Origin: Thermoplasmata archaeon
GTDB lineage: Archaea > Thermoplasmatota > Thermoplasmata > Lutacidiplasmatales > UBA184
NCBI GenBank assembly: GCA_030040865.1
Contig: JASHSX010000017.1
Span: 1-15,433 of the forward strand
DNA: 15,433 nucleotides
Reading direction: 5' to 3'
A model generated the notes under the pieces. The model was not told the DNA's origin, did no database searches, and saw only the letters and a program-made list of their open reading frames with translations. Position 1 is the stretch's first letter, and the number at the start of each line of letters is the position of its first letter. Below, in pieces: positions 6,061-13,238 of the stretch. A program made the position numbers and the translations under genes.

Positions 6061-9000
6061 CTATTCTTCCAGACTCTCGGAGGACCCCTCAAAGCCCTCG
6101 GAGGGGTCGGAAGACGTCGGCTCGCCGGTGTCCCCGCCGGCCTCCTGCTCGGCCGGAGCCGGCTCTCCGGAACGAGAGGGCTTAGAAGCGTTGGGCCCGG
6201 AGCGGCGCCGCATCAGCAGGATGAGGAGCGCCACGACGACCGCGACGGCCACCACACCGATCGCCACGAGCGTGAGCGTCCCGAGAGCCGGAGAGGTCGA
6301 CGACGACGGCGCCGGAGACACGACGACCGCGAGCGAGCGCTGGATCGAACCTCCGACCGTGTCGTTCACCCACACCGTAACCGTGTAGTTGCCCGCGGCC
6401 GAGAAGGCATGCGACACCGTTGCGCCGCTGGCCGACGTCCCGTCACCGAACTCCCAGGCGTAGCTCAACGCACCGGTTCCCCCGCTGCCGTCGGCGGTGA
6501 ACGTCACTTGCTGGCCGACCGTGGTCGCCGACGTGCTGGCCGAGGCCGCGAGCGCCTCGGCCGGTGCCACCACGAGCGTCAGGGCGGTCGAGTTGGCCGA
6601 GATCCCGTTAGAGTCCGTGGCTCGGACACGGACGGCGTAGGAGCCCGCACCCGTGGGGGTGCACGTGGCGGTCGCGGTCCGCCCCGATCCGGACGATAGG
6701 CCGCTGCAGCCCGAGGGGAGTCCCGTCCAAGCGTATCGGAAGGTCCCGGACCCGCCCGCGACCGATGCGGTGAGCGTCGTGGTCATGCCCAGGTCGAGGT
6801 TCGGTGCGGTCGCGTTCAGCCCGACGGAGGGATCGGCGTAGGCCGTGAACGCCGAGGTGGCGCCCGTAACGGTGTCGTTGTTCGGGTCGGTCAGACGGAC
6901 CGAGACCTGCGACGTACCGGAGGTCGTGATCCGACACGTCACCGAAGCTTCGGAGACGCTCGCGCACCCTGTCGGCAGTCCGAGCCACACGTACCGACTG
7001 TTCGGTCCGGCGGGCACGACCGAAGTCACGGTAAAGGTCACATTCTGACCCACGTCCGCAGAGCTCGGCGAGGCCACAGGAGTCGACACGGTCGGGTCGG
7101 CGAGAACGGTGTACAGGATCGCGCTGCTCTTGACCGAGGTGAGGCCGTTGGAGTCGGTGACCGTCGCCTCGATCGTGTAGGTCCCGCTCGGCAGATCGTC
7201 CCCGGAGCAGGTGACGGACGCTGTGACACCGGTGCAGCCGCTCGGCAGGCCGTACCAGGTGACATAGGAGTAGTCCCCGGTCCCTCCCATCCCCGAGGTT
7301 GTGAAGGTCACGTTCTGACCGGCGTCCGCACGTCCGGAACCGAGGGAGGCCGTGATCGTTCCGGCCGTAGGGTCGGCGTAGACGTAGAACGGCAGGGCGA
7401 CACTGTCCACGACGTCCCCGTTGGTATCGTTCACCGAGACGGTGACGTTGTAGAGCCCGACGTTCGCCGGCTGGCAGGAGACACTCAGCGCGTTCGCGCT
7501 GACGCAACCGGGCGGAAGGCCGTACCACGCGTACGTGTACCCTCCGGCGCCGGAGGTCGCCGCACTGACGTTGAAGGTGACGGTCTGGCCGAGATCGATC
7601 GACGCCGGGTACGCAACGGCGCTTGCGATCACCGGATCAGTATCGATGGTGAGACTGACGGTCGCGGAATTTCCGGCCGCGTCGGCGATGGTCAGGTCGT
7701 AGGTTCCGGACTCGGGGACCGAGGGGACCGTGAAGTTGGCCTCGAAGGTGCCCGACGGGTCGGTCTCGGCCACCCCGGCGGTGCACGTGCCGATAAGGGC
7801 TCCGAGGCACGTCACCGAGCTGCCGGCGAGGGTGACGTCCGTGAGCCCTTGCGTGGCGCCGTATCCATTGCCCAGTACCTCGAGGGGCTGTCCAACATCG
7901 ACGCTCGACTGCGTGGTGAGGCTCGGCGCGACGGTGATCTCGGTTGACCCGACGCTGACTCCGCTGGCCCCGTCGATCACGGTCGCGAGGAAAGTGTCGT
8001 ACGCGACTGCGAGGACCTGGCCGGACTGCTCGTCGTACACCAGGTAGGTCGGTGTGCCGTAGATCGGGATCGTGGTGAACGCGGTCAGGTTGAGGTCCGA
8101 GATCACGCTGACGGTGTCGTTGACGTCGTTGGCCACGAACAGCTGGCCCGTCGTACCGTCGAAGACGATGTGGGAGTTCCCGGTCAGAAGGATGATCGCC
8201 AACGTCGCACCGGTCGTCGCGTTCAGCACCGTGACCGAACTGTTCCCCTCGTTGACCACGAACAGCTCGTTGGTCGCCGCGTCGTACGTGAGGTCACCGG
8301 GTTCATTCCCGACCGGCCAGGTCGCGATCACCGTATCGACGTTCGGACCATGGTCCGTGATCACGCTGATCGTGTTGTCGTAGTTGTTGGTGACGAAGAT
8401 CTCCCCCGCGGTGGGATCGTATGCGACCCCGGCGGGCTCATTCCCGACCACGACGGACGTCACGAGGAAATTGTCGTCGGCCACGTCGATGACCGAGACC
8501 GAGTTGGCCTCGTTGTTCGCGATGAACAGCTCCCCCGTGGCGGTGTCGTACGCCATGCCCTCCGGATCGCCGGCGACCTGCACCGCACTCACGACCGAGT
8601 CCGTGACGGCGGAGATCTCGACCACCGCGCCCGCGCCGCCGAAAATGCCGCTCTCGACGACGTAGAAGGCCTGTGCCGGCGCGACATAGATCATGAACAG
8701 CGGGATGACCCCGATCTGAACGCTGCCCGGGATCGCGAACTGATCCACCAGCGAGTCGTTCGCTGCCGAGAACACCAGCACGTTCCCCGTTACGTTGACG
8801 ACGAAGAACTGGTTCGTCGACGGATCGTACGAGCCGACGAAGGCGTACGGTTCGAGATAGAAGGAGGACGTGCTGAACTGCGTCGAGGGAGCCCGCGCCG
8901 AGACGACCTCGGAACCCGCGGGGACGGCGGGGACCGTGAAGGAACAGCCGCCCGCCGTTCCGGGGAAGGAGCCCCCCGCCGTGTCGTTGCAGCTTGAAGT

Positions 9001-12000
9001 GACCCCGACGCCGCCGACGGTGAACCCGATCCGGGAGTCCGAGGGGAACCCGACCCCCGACGCCGTGATGGTCGTTCCTACCGTGGCCTCGTTGGTCGAC
9101 AGAGACATCGTGGTGACGTTGAACAGGAGGGCGGCGGTATTCGTCCCGTCGGTGGCCTGGACGGGGTAGGAGCCGACCCCGACCGTAGGCACCGTAAAGT
9201 TGCAGGGCGCGCCCGAGCCGCCGGGGAAGCTTCCGTCAGAGCTGGTGGTGCAGCTCGACGGGGCAGACGACCCGCTGAAGGTGAAGCCAACGCTCAGGCC
9301 GGCCCCGAAGCCGGTCCCCACCGCCTCGACCGAGGAACCCGACGGTCCGCTCTGGGGTTCCAGCTGGAGATTCGGCGTGACGGTGAACGACTTCGTGGCG
9401 GTGTATCCGGAGAGCGAGTCGATGACGCTGAGCGATCCTCCGAATCCAACGCTGTACTCGTTCGCCACGACGACCTGCTGCGAGGCCGAGTCGTAGGTCG
9501 CCCCGTAGGGCGTCGTGCCGACCGGAAGGCTCGCCAGGACGGAATCGGACGAATCCGAGATGACCGTGACAAAGTTGGCGCCATCGTCCGTGACGATGAT
9601 CGCGTTGGAGGCCGGATCGTAGACCGAGCTAATGGGCCCGGGTCCGACGGGGATCGACGCGACGACGTCTTGGGTCGAACCCGAGACCACCGTCACGTAG
9701 TTGTTTCCGTCATCGACGACGAAGATCTGGTCGGTGTTCGGGTCGTACGTCACACCCGCCGGAGAGAACCCCACGAGCGTCGTCGACGTCATCACGTCGT
9801 CCGCTACGTTCGAGGAAACGGTGACAAAGCCGAGCGTGTTGTCGTTCGCGTTCGCCACCAGGAGCTGTCCGGTGGCGGTGTCGAGCGCGATCCCCCATGG
9901 CGCATCGCCCACCGGGACGTTCGCCACGACGGTGTTGGCGAGCGATCCCTGATCGTCGATGACGCTCAGCTCGGCCGAGCCGTAGTCGGCCACAAAGATC
10001 TGGTCCGTATTCGGGTCGTAGACGATGCCCTCGGGATCGAAATACGGGAGGGCGATCGTGGCGACGACCAGGTCCGTAGCGTCGGAAATGACGCTGACCG
10101 AGTTGTCCTGGGTGTTCGTGACAAACACCTCATTCGTGCCGGGGTCGTAGGCAAGATCGGTGGGTGACGATCCGACCGGGACCGTCGCGATGACCGTCTC
10201 GTTCGAGGGGTAGGCGACCGTGACGGTGTCCTCGAACTGGTTCGCGAAGAACAGCTCTCCCGTACCCGAGTCGTAGACGATCCCGTAGGGTTCGGTGTCG
10301 CTCCCGACCTGCACGGTCCGCACCGTCTCGAAGTTGGTGTACGCCACGATGGAATGCACGCCGGCCGGCAGCGGCGGGACAATCAGGGTACAGGGATCGG
10401 CGGTGGCCCCCGGAAAAGTTCCCGAGGCATCCGTGGCGCAGCCGGTCGAGGACAGCTGGACTCCGTTGACCGAGAATTCCACGCTCGAGTTCGGGGAGTA
10501 ACCCGTCCCGGCCGCTCGGAGATTCAAGCCGACGTGACCTTGGACCGCCGAATATTCTACGCTTTGGTTGACCGAGAGAGTCGCCGAGCCCTGAACCTGC
10601 GGTGCGAGCGCAGCCACCGTGACGGTGGCATTCCCCGAGTCCGTCACCATCAACTGCCCGGTCTCGTTCTCGAGGGCTACGGACTGAGGCTCGACGCCGA
10701 CGGAGAACCGCTGCGTCACCAAGTCGGTGGTCGTGTTGATCGTGCTCAGATTGCCCAGCGCTCCCGCGTAGCCGGGTGACTCGACCACAAAGACGAGGCC
10801 GTTGTCGGGGTCGTAGAGGAGGTCTCGGGGGCTCGGACCGACCGGTACGGTCACGTTGGTGCCCGTGGTCGGGTCGATGATGCTGACCGTTCCGTTGCAA
10901 TTCGGACCCTCGCAGACGTTGTTGGCCACGAGAAAATCTCCGATCGCCGGGTCATAGGCGACCGACGTCGAGGGGCCCCCGGCGAGGACGATCCCCGCGA
11001 AGGAGTCGTTCACGTCCGAGACCAGGGTGAGGTTGTAATTCGGGCTCTCGTCGCCCGTGACCGCGATCTCGCGGGTCGCCGGGTCGTAGGCGAGACCGGT
11101 GGGGTAGTAGAACGGATTGGGACTGACCGGGATCGACGTCACGACCGTGTTGGCCTGGGGACCGCTCACGTTGATGACGCTCAGGTTGTCCGAGCCGCTG
11201 TTGGCCACGAAAACCTGGTTGGTCGTCGGGTCGTACACGTCGGACACCGGCGTCTGCCCGACGGAAATGGTGTGAGTGATCGTGTCGGTCGCGGCGGAGA
11301 TCACGCTGATGTTGTCCGATCCGCCGTTCACGACGAACAGCTCGTTGGCCCCGGGGACGAAGGTGATCCCGGAGGGGCCGTATCCGACGCCGACCGTAGC
11401 TACGATCGCGTCCGTGGTGGCCGAGATCACGCTGACCGAATCGGAGTCCGTATTCGTGACAAAGTATTCTGCGAGGGCCGAATCGTTGACGATCCCCTCG
11501 GGATTCAGACCGACGCCGGGCCCCGGATAGCCCGAGAAATTCCCATCGATCGCGCCGGCCGTAATGCTGTAGCCGGCCCCCGGCAGCGCCGGAATCTGGA
11601 ACGTACAGGGCGTTCCGGTCGTGCCCGGAAAGTCCCCGCCGGAGCCGGTCCGGCAGTCCGAGACTACGGGGAGTCCGCCGACAACAAACCCGATCGACGA
11701 CTTCGCCGGGAAGCCCGTTCCGTTGGTAGCCACCCACTCGCCGACGGTTCCCGATGACCGGTTGACCACCAGAGTACCGGTCAACGAGGGTATGATCGGA
11801 GCCGGACCGGTCGGATGCGAGGAGATCCCTCCGGGGGAGGGAGTGTTCGGGAGGGTGAGGACAGTCGCGCTCGAAGAAACGAGGAGAAGGAGAACAATGA
11901 AGGCCAACGTCCAACGGGGGCGAGGCATCGGCGCGTTCAGCTTCTGGGCAAAGTCTCCCGCAGTTCGCGAGTCCCGCCCGGCGCGCGTCGAGGTGACCGT

Positions 12001-12045
12001 GGACTCGCTCCACCCCGGCGGGCTGGGGCGTCCCTCCCCTGCCAT
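6061..12045 (-). CDS. Giant membrane-anchored surface protein: TIG-like modules, three 7-bladed YVTN propellers, Cys-bearing Ig-like modules, PKD
   Basis: 1994 aa from ATG 12045. Order: N-terminal stretch of 39 residues; signal-like segment T-L-A-F-I-V-L-L-L-L-V (about 46-56, after M-P-R-P-R-W); TIG/Ig-like module 1 (88-169); propeller 1 (190-480); module 2 (486-574); propeller 2 (575-889); modules 3 and 4 (891-1065); propeller 3 (1066-1370); module 5 (1371-1468); four W-x-G-L-P-x-G-C modules (1470-1826); a PKD domain with Y-A-W-E-F-G-D-G-T (1827-1909); membrane helix (about 1920-1945); R-R-R; and an acidic Ser/Glu-rich cytoplasmic tail of about 48. Nearly all of it is outside the cell, with many N-x-S/T sequons. 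The role is probably S-layer association, adhesion or ligand binding; no enzyme motif is visible. The start at 12045 is chosen because the TATA box centre lies 27.5 nt upstream. ATG 11928 would give a conventional signal peptide. The frame is open up to 12138. Confidence 0.85.
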   Translation of the reverse strand: MAGEGRPSPPGWSESTVTSTRAGRDSRTAGDFAQKLNAPMPRPRWTLAFIVLLLLVSSSATVLTLPNTPSPGGISSHPTGPAPIIPSLTGTLVVNRSSGTVGEWVATNGTGFPAKSSIGFVVGGLPVVSDCRTGSGGDFPGTTGTPCTFQIPALPGAGYSITAGAIDGNFSGYPGPGVGLNPEGIVNDSALAEYFVTNTDSDSVSVISATTDAIVATVGVGYGPSGITFVPGANELFVVNGGSDNISVISAATDTITHTISVGQTPVSDVYDPTTNQVFVANSGSDNLSVINVSGPQANTVVTSIPVSPNPFYYPTGLAYDPATREIAVTGDESPNYNLTLVSDVNDSFAGIVLAGGPSTSVAYDPAIGDFLVANNVCEGPNCNGTVSIIDPTTGTNVTVPVGPSPRDLLYDPDNGLVFVVESPGYAGALGNLSTINTTTDLVTQRFSVGVEPQSVALENETGQLMVTDSGNATVTVAALAPQVQGSATLSVNQSVEYSAVQGHVGLNLRAAGTGYSPNSSVEFSVNGVQLSSTGCATDASGTFPGATADPCTLIVPPLPAGVHSIVAYTNFETVRTVQVGSDTEPYGIVYDSGTGELFFANQFEDTVTVAYPSNETVIATVPVGSSPTDLAYDPGTNEVFVTNTQDNSVSVISDATDLVVATIALPYFDPEGIVYDPNTDQIFVADYGSAELSVIDDQGSLANTVVANVPVGDAPWGIALDTATGQLLVANANDNTLGFVTVSSNVADDVMTSTTLVGFSPAGVTYDPNTDQIFVVDDGNNYVTVVSGSTQDVVASIPVGPGPISSVYDPASNAIIVTDDGANFVTVISDSSDSVLASLPVGTTPYGATYDSASQQVVVANEYSVGFGGSLSVIDSLSGYTATKSFTVTPNLQLEPQSGPSGSSVEAVGTGFGAGLSVGFTFSGSSAPSSCTTSSDGSFPGGSGAPCNFTVPTVGVGSYPVQATDGTNTAALLFNVTTMSLSTNEATVGTTITASGVGFPSDSRIGFTVGGVGVTSSCNDTAGGSFPGTAGGCSFTVPAVPAGSEVVSARAPSTQFSTSSFYLEPYAFVGSYDPSTNQFFVVNVTGNVLVFSAANDSLVDQFAIPGSVQIGVIPLFMIYVAPAQAFYVVESGIFGGAGAVVEISAVTDSVVSAVQVAGDPEGMAYDTATGELFIANNEANSVSVIDVADDNFLVTSVVVGNEPAGVAYDPTAGEIFVTNNYDNTISVITDHGPNVDTVIATWPVGNEPGDLTYDAATNELFVVNEGNSSVTVLNATTGATLAIILLTGNSHIVFDGTTGQLFVANDVNDTVSVISDLNLTAFTTIPIYGTPTYLVYDEQSGQVLAVAYDTFLATVIDGASGVSVGSTEITVAPSLTTQSSVDVGQPLEVLGNGYGATQGLTDVTLAGSSVTCLGALIGTCTAGVAETDPSGTFEANFTVPSVPESGTYDLTIADAAGNSATVSLTIDTDPVIASAVAYPASIDLGQTVTFNVSAATSGAGGYTYAWYGLPPGCVSANALSVSCQPANVGLYNVTVSVNDTNGDVVDSVALPFYVYADPTAGTITASLGSGRADAGQNVTFTTSGMGGTGDYSYVTWYGLPSGCTGVTASVTCSGDDLPSGTYTIEATVTDSNGLTSVKSSAILYTVLADPTVSTPVASPSSADVGQNVTFTVTSVVPAGPNSRYVWLGLPTGCASVSEASVTCRITTSGTSQVSVRLTDPNNDTVTGATSAFTAYADPSVGLNATAPNLDLGMTTTLTASVAGGSGTFRYAWTGLPSGCSGLSSGSGRTATATCTPTGAGSYAVRVRATDSNGISANSTALTLVVAPAEALAASASTSATTVGQQVTFTADGSGGTGALSYAWEFGDGTSASGATVSHAFSAAGNYTVTVWVNDTVGGSIQRSLAVVVSPAPSSSTSPALGTLTLVAIGVVAVAVVVALLILLMRRRSGPNASKPSRSGEPAPAEQEAGGDTGEPTSSDPSEGFEGSSESLEE
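6319..6567 (-). other. PKD domain and adjoining sequence (protein level)
   Basis: This segment encodes a canonical PKD fold unit: G-G-T-G-A-L-S-Y-A-W-E-F-G-D-G-T-S, then H-A-F-S-A-A-G-N-Y-T-V-T-V-W-V-N-D. It is the only unit of the C-terminal series with the standard F-G-D-G-T and lacks cysteines. It is the membrane-proximal module, followed by a short Ser/Pro linker and the anchor. Confidence 0.85.
6568..7638 (-). repeat. Four tandem W-x-G-L-P-x-G-C Ig/PKD-like modules (protein level)
   Basis: Four units of about 90 residues each start with D-P and share D-x-G-Q-x-V-T-F (D-L-G-M-T-T-T-L in the fourth), Y-x-W-x-G-L-P-x-G-C, a second cysteine 9-15 residues later, G-x-Y-x-V-x-V and a D-x-N-G/N-D turn. 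The motif copies are W-Y-G-L-P-P-G-C, W-Y-G-L-P-S-G-C, W-L-G-L-P-T-G-C and W-T-G-L-P-S-G-C. They look like PKD relatives in which the F-G-D-G-T segment is replaced by G-L-P-x-G-C and a likely disulfide. They form a stalk between the propellers and the membrane. Confidence 0.8.
7936..8850 (-). repeat. Seven-bladed YVTN propeller 3 (protein level)
   Basis: Seven blades can be counted by their core strands: Q-F-F-V-V-N, A-F-Y-V-V-E, E-L-F-I-A-N, E-I-F-V-T-N, E-L-F-V-V-N, Q-L-F-V-A-N and Q-V-L-A-V-A. Most are followed by V-S-V-I-like strands and by Y-D-x-x-T-G/N before the next blade. The first two and the last blades are the most divergent. A closed seven-bladed disc is the usual form of this family. 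Confidence 0.82.
8851..9375 (-). repeat. TIG/Ig-like modules 3 and 4 in tandem (protein level)
   Basis: Two units of about 87 residues with G-x-G-F, S-x-x-G-F-T, a cysteine, G-x-F-P-G, a second cysteine 15-16 residues after the first, and F-T-V-P. They separate propellers 2 and 3. The same pattern occurs singly before propeller 1 (11539-11784) and before propeller 2 (10324-10590). A looser form follows propeller 3 (7642-7935), where the cysteines are only 8 apart. Confidence 0.75.
9379..10323 (-). repeat. Seven-bladed YVTN propeller 2 (protein level)
   Basis: The seven core strands are E-L-F-F-A-N, E-V-F-V-T-N, Q-I-F-V-A-D, Q-L-L-V-A-N, Q-I-F-V-V-D, A-I-I-V-T-D and Q-V-V-V-A-N. Several blades carry the linker Y-D-P-x-T/S-N or -D and the P-V-G turn. 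This is the most regular of the three propellers, with blades of about 42-48 residues and no cysteine. Confidence 0.85.
10606..11478 (-). repeat. Seven-bladed YVTN propeller 1 (protein level)
   Basis: The seven core strands are E-Y-F-V-T-N, E-L-F-V-V-N, Q-V-F-V-A-N, E-I-A-V-T-G, D-F-L-V-A-N, L-V-F-V-V-E and Q-L-M-V-T-D. The fifth blade has an inserted loop with two close cysteines (N-N-V-C-E-G-P-N-C-N-G), a likely disulfide-held surface loop absent from the other propellers. Confidence 0.83.
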
Positions 12046-12068
12046 CCCGCGCGCAAACATCTCCCTGA

Positions 12069-12076
12069 GATATAAA
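12069..12076 (-). promoter_or_regulatory. TATA box for the giant surface-protein gene
   Basis: On the minus strand it reads TTTATATC, close to the archaeal box A consensus. Its centre is 27.5 nt before ATG 12045, which supports a leaderless start there. No Shine-Dalgarno precedes ATG 12045, 12060 or 11928. Confidence 0.75.
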
Positions 12077-12092
12077 GCCGAGGATGAGATGC

Positions 12093-12102
12093 GTTGCGCA
12101 AC
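12093..12102. promoter_or_regulatory. Perfect 10-bp palindrome upstream of the TATA box
   Basis: GTTGCGCAAC is its own reverse complement and ends 17 bp upstream of the TATA box, a position suited to an activator or regulator dimer. Such palindromes arise by chance about once per kilobase, so the support is positional only. Confidence 0.25.
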
Positions 12103-12283
12103 ATCATTCTGCGGACATTCTACTCCAAACCTTGGCATATAGCCCGCACTCCGGTGTTCCTATTGGCACAGCGCTCCGGGTGGAGTCTGACGGACTGCGA
12201 GAGGCCGGCGGGCCTCCGGAACCCATCCGCTTCCTTCGCAGGACCTCCGGAGACGCGGTGCCGCTCCGCGACGTTGGCAGAAG

Positions 12284-13228
12284 TCAGCCCGGACTTCTCA
12301 GCCTCGAGGGTCGGGGGTCGATCCCCGGTCCCCGTCCCGATTTCCTACCGTCGGCCCGCGGTTTTGGCTCCCGGAGGTAGGCGAGAAGCCGGCAGCACGC
12401 GACGAAGCCCATGCGCGCGTACAGGCTCGTACCCCCGGGGGAGGCCACCAGCACCGCACGCCGAATGCCCGCCGACCAACCCCGCTCGAGGATCTCATCG
12501 GTCATCGCCGCCCCGATCCCCTGATGGCGGAACCGCGGGAGTGTCGCTACGGCGTGCACTCCGATGAGGCCGTCGTGAAGGAAGCCTGCCGATGTGGCCA
12601 CCGGGTGACCCCCCAGATACCCGACGAGCAGGACCGTCTCGCGCTGACGCCGTAGGGAGGCGAAGCGGCGCGCGATCGCGTCGGCCGCATCGGGGTCGCG
12701 TTCGAAGGTCCCCTCGGTGAATGTCTGGGCGAAATCCCGGACCGCGAGGCCCGTCGTGGCCTCGTGTATTTCTAGGCCGGAGGGCCGGGGGACACTCGCC
12801 CTCCGGCCCGATGGGTCCAAGGACATCCCGATCGACTCCTCCCAGAGCGTGTAGCCGGCCCGCTCGAGTCGCGATCTCAACGTCCTTCGATCGTTCGAGG
12901 GGAGCAGCCACCACAAGTGGGGCAGTCGTAGGTCGCCGAACCGGTCCGCGACCCAGCCGATCGACGCGAGACGCGCGGTCCGACCGGGAGCAAACGCGAC
13001 GTTGAAGAGGGGAAGTCTCACCCCCGACACGTACGCACGGACATCGACGGGGGTATCCGTCTCCGCGAGCCGGCCGGAACCCACGGACTCGAAGTACGCG
13101 AGATGCCCCGATTCGACGTCGCGGACGGCACTCGGGTCGCGGGTCATCGAGGAGCGTCGCCCCGGCGGGCGGGTTCGTCCCTCATCGATCCGGGCGCGGG
13201 TCGCGCAGATCAGCGGCGATGGACGCAC
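12284..13228 (-). CDS. GNAT-family N-acetyltransferase
   Basis: 314 aa, cytoplasmic. The C-terminal half is a clear GNAT fold: V-A-T-L-P-R-F-R-H-Q-G-I-G-A-A-M (227-242) carries the acetyl-CoA pyrophosphate loop R-x-x-G-x-G, and G-T-S-L-Y-A-R-M-G-F (266-275) is motif B. The N-terminal half (about 40-150) resembles a degenerate second GNAT lobe ending in L-E-R-A-G-Y-T-L-W-E-E, as in two-lobed acetyltransferases. A basic tail of about 25 residues follows. The substrate is unknown. The GTG start at 13228 is preferred because AGGAG (13234-13238, minus strand) precedes it by 5 nt and overlaps the E1 stop, which suggests translational coupling. ATG 13147 would still contain both lobes but has no Shine-Dalgarno. 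It is the last gene of the E1 operon. It could acetylate a metabolite or protein linked to that pathway, but nothing in the sequence proves this. Confidence 0.85.
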   Translation of the reverse strand: MRPSPLICATRARIDEGRTRPPGRRSSMTRDPSAVRDVESGHLAYFESVGSGRLAETDTPVDVRAYVSGVRLPLFNVAFAPGRTARLASIGWVADRFGDLRLPHLWWLLPSNDRRTLRSRLERAGYTLWEESIGMSLDPSGRRASVPRPSGLEIHEATTGLAVRDFAQTFTEGTFERDPDAADAIARRFASLRRQRETVLLVGYLGGHPVATSAGFLHDGLIGVHAVATLPRFRHQGIGAAMTDEILERGWSAGIRRAVLVASPGGTSLYARMGFVACCRLLAYLREPKPRADGRKSGRGPGIDPRPSRLRSPG

Positions 13229-13233
13229 CCGGT

Positions 13234-13238
13234 CTCCT
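13234..13238 (-). promoter_or_regulatory. Shine-Dalgarno of the acetyltransferase gene, overlapping the E1 stop codon
   Basis: Minus-strand AGGAG lies 5 nt before GTG 13228. Its AG is the end of the TAG stop codon of the E1 gene. It decides the acetyltransferase start and contrasts with the leaderless starts of the first-position genes in this window. Confidence 0.65.

Larger units (their letters stand above)
12046..12283. other. Upstream region of the giant surface-protein gene
   Basis: These 238 bp separate the surface-protein start from the stop of the acetyltransferase gene. Features seen are the TATA box at 12069-12076 and a perfect 10-bp palindrome at 12093-12102. The rest (about 12140-12283) is GC-rich. 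An open frame continues upstream from 12045 to 12138 but shows no conserved pattern and has no promoter at the right distance. Confidence 0.55.

Noticed and set aside
6568..7638. Common origin of the G-L-P-x-G-C modules and the thermopsin G-L-P-x-G-x-x-W repeats
   Set aside because: The shared G-L-P-x-G lies in different contexts: after Y-x-W with a following Cys in one, after F-x-E with a following Trp in the other. The similarity is too short to mean homology.
6061..12045. A recent tandem DNA repeat or CRISPR-like array
   Set aside because: The repetition is at protein level (propeller blades and Ig-like modules); the nucleotide sequences of the copies have diverged and spacing is irregular.
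12133..12142. A second TATA-like stretch (GCTATATGCC on the minus strand)
   Set aside because: At leaderless distance it points near 12111, where the closest ATG codons (12107, 12104) are out of frame with the giant gene.
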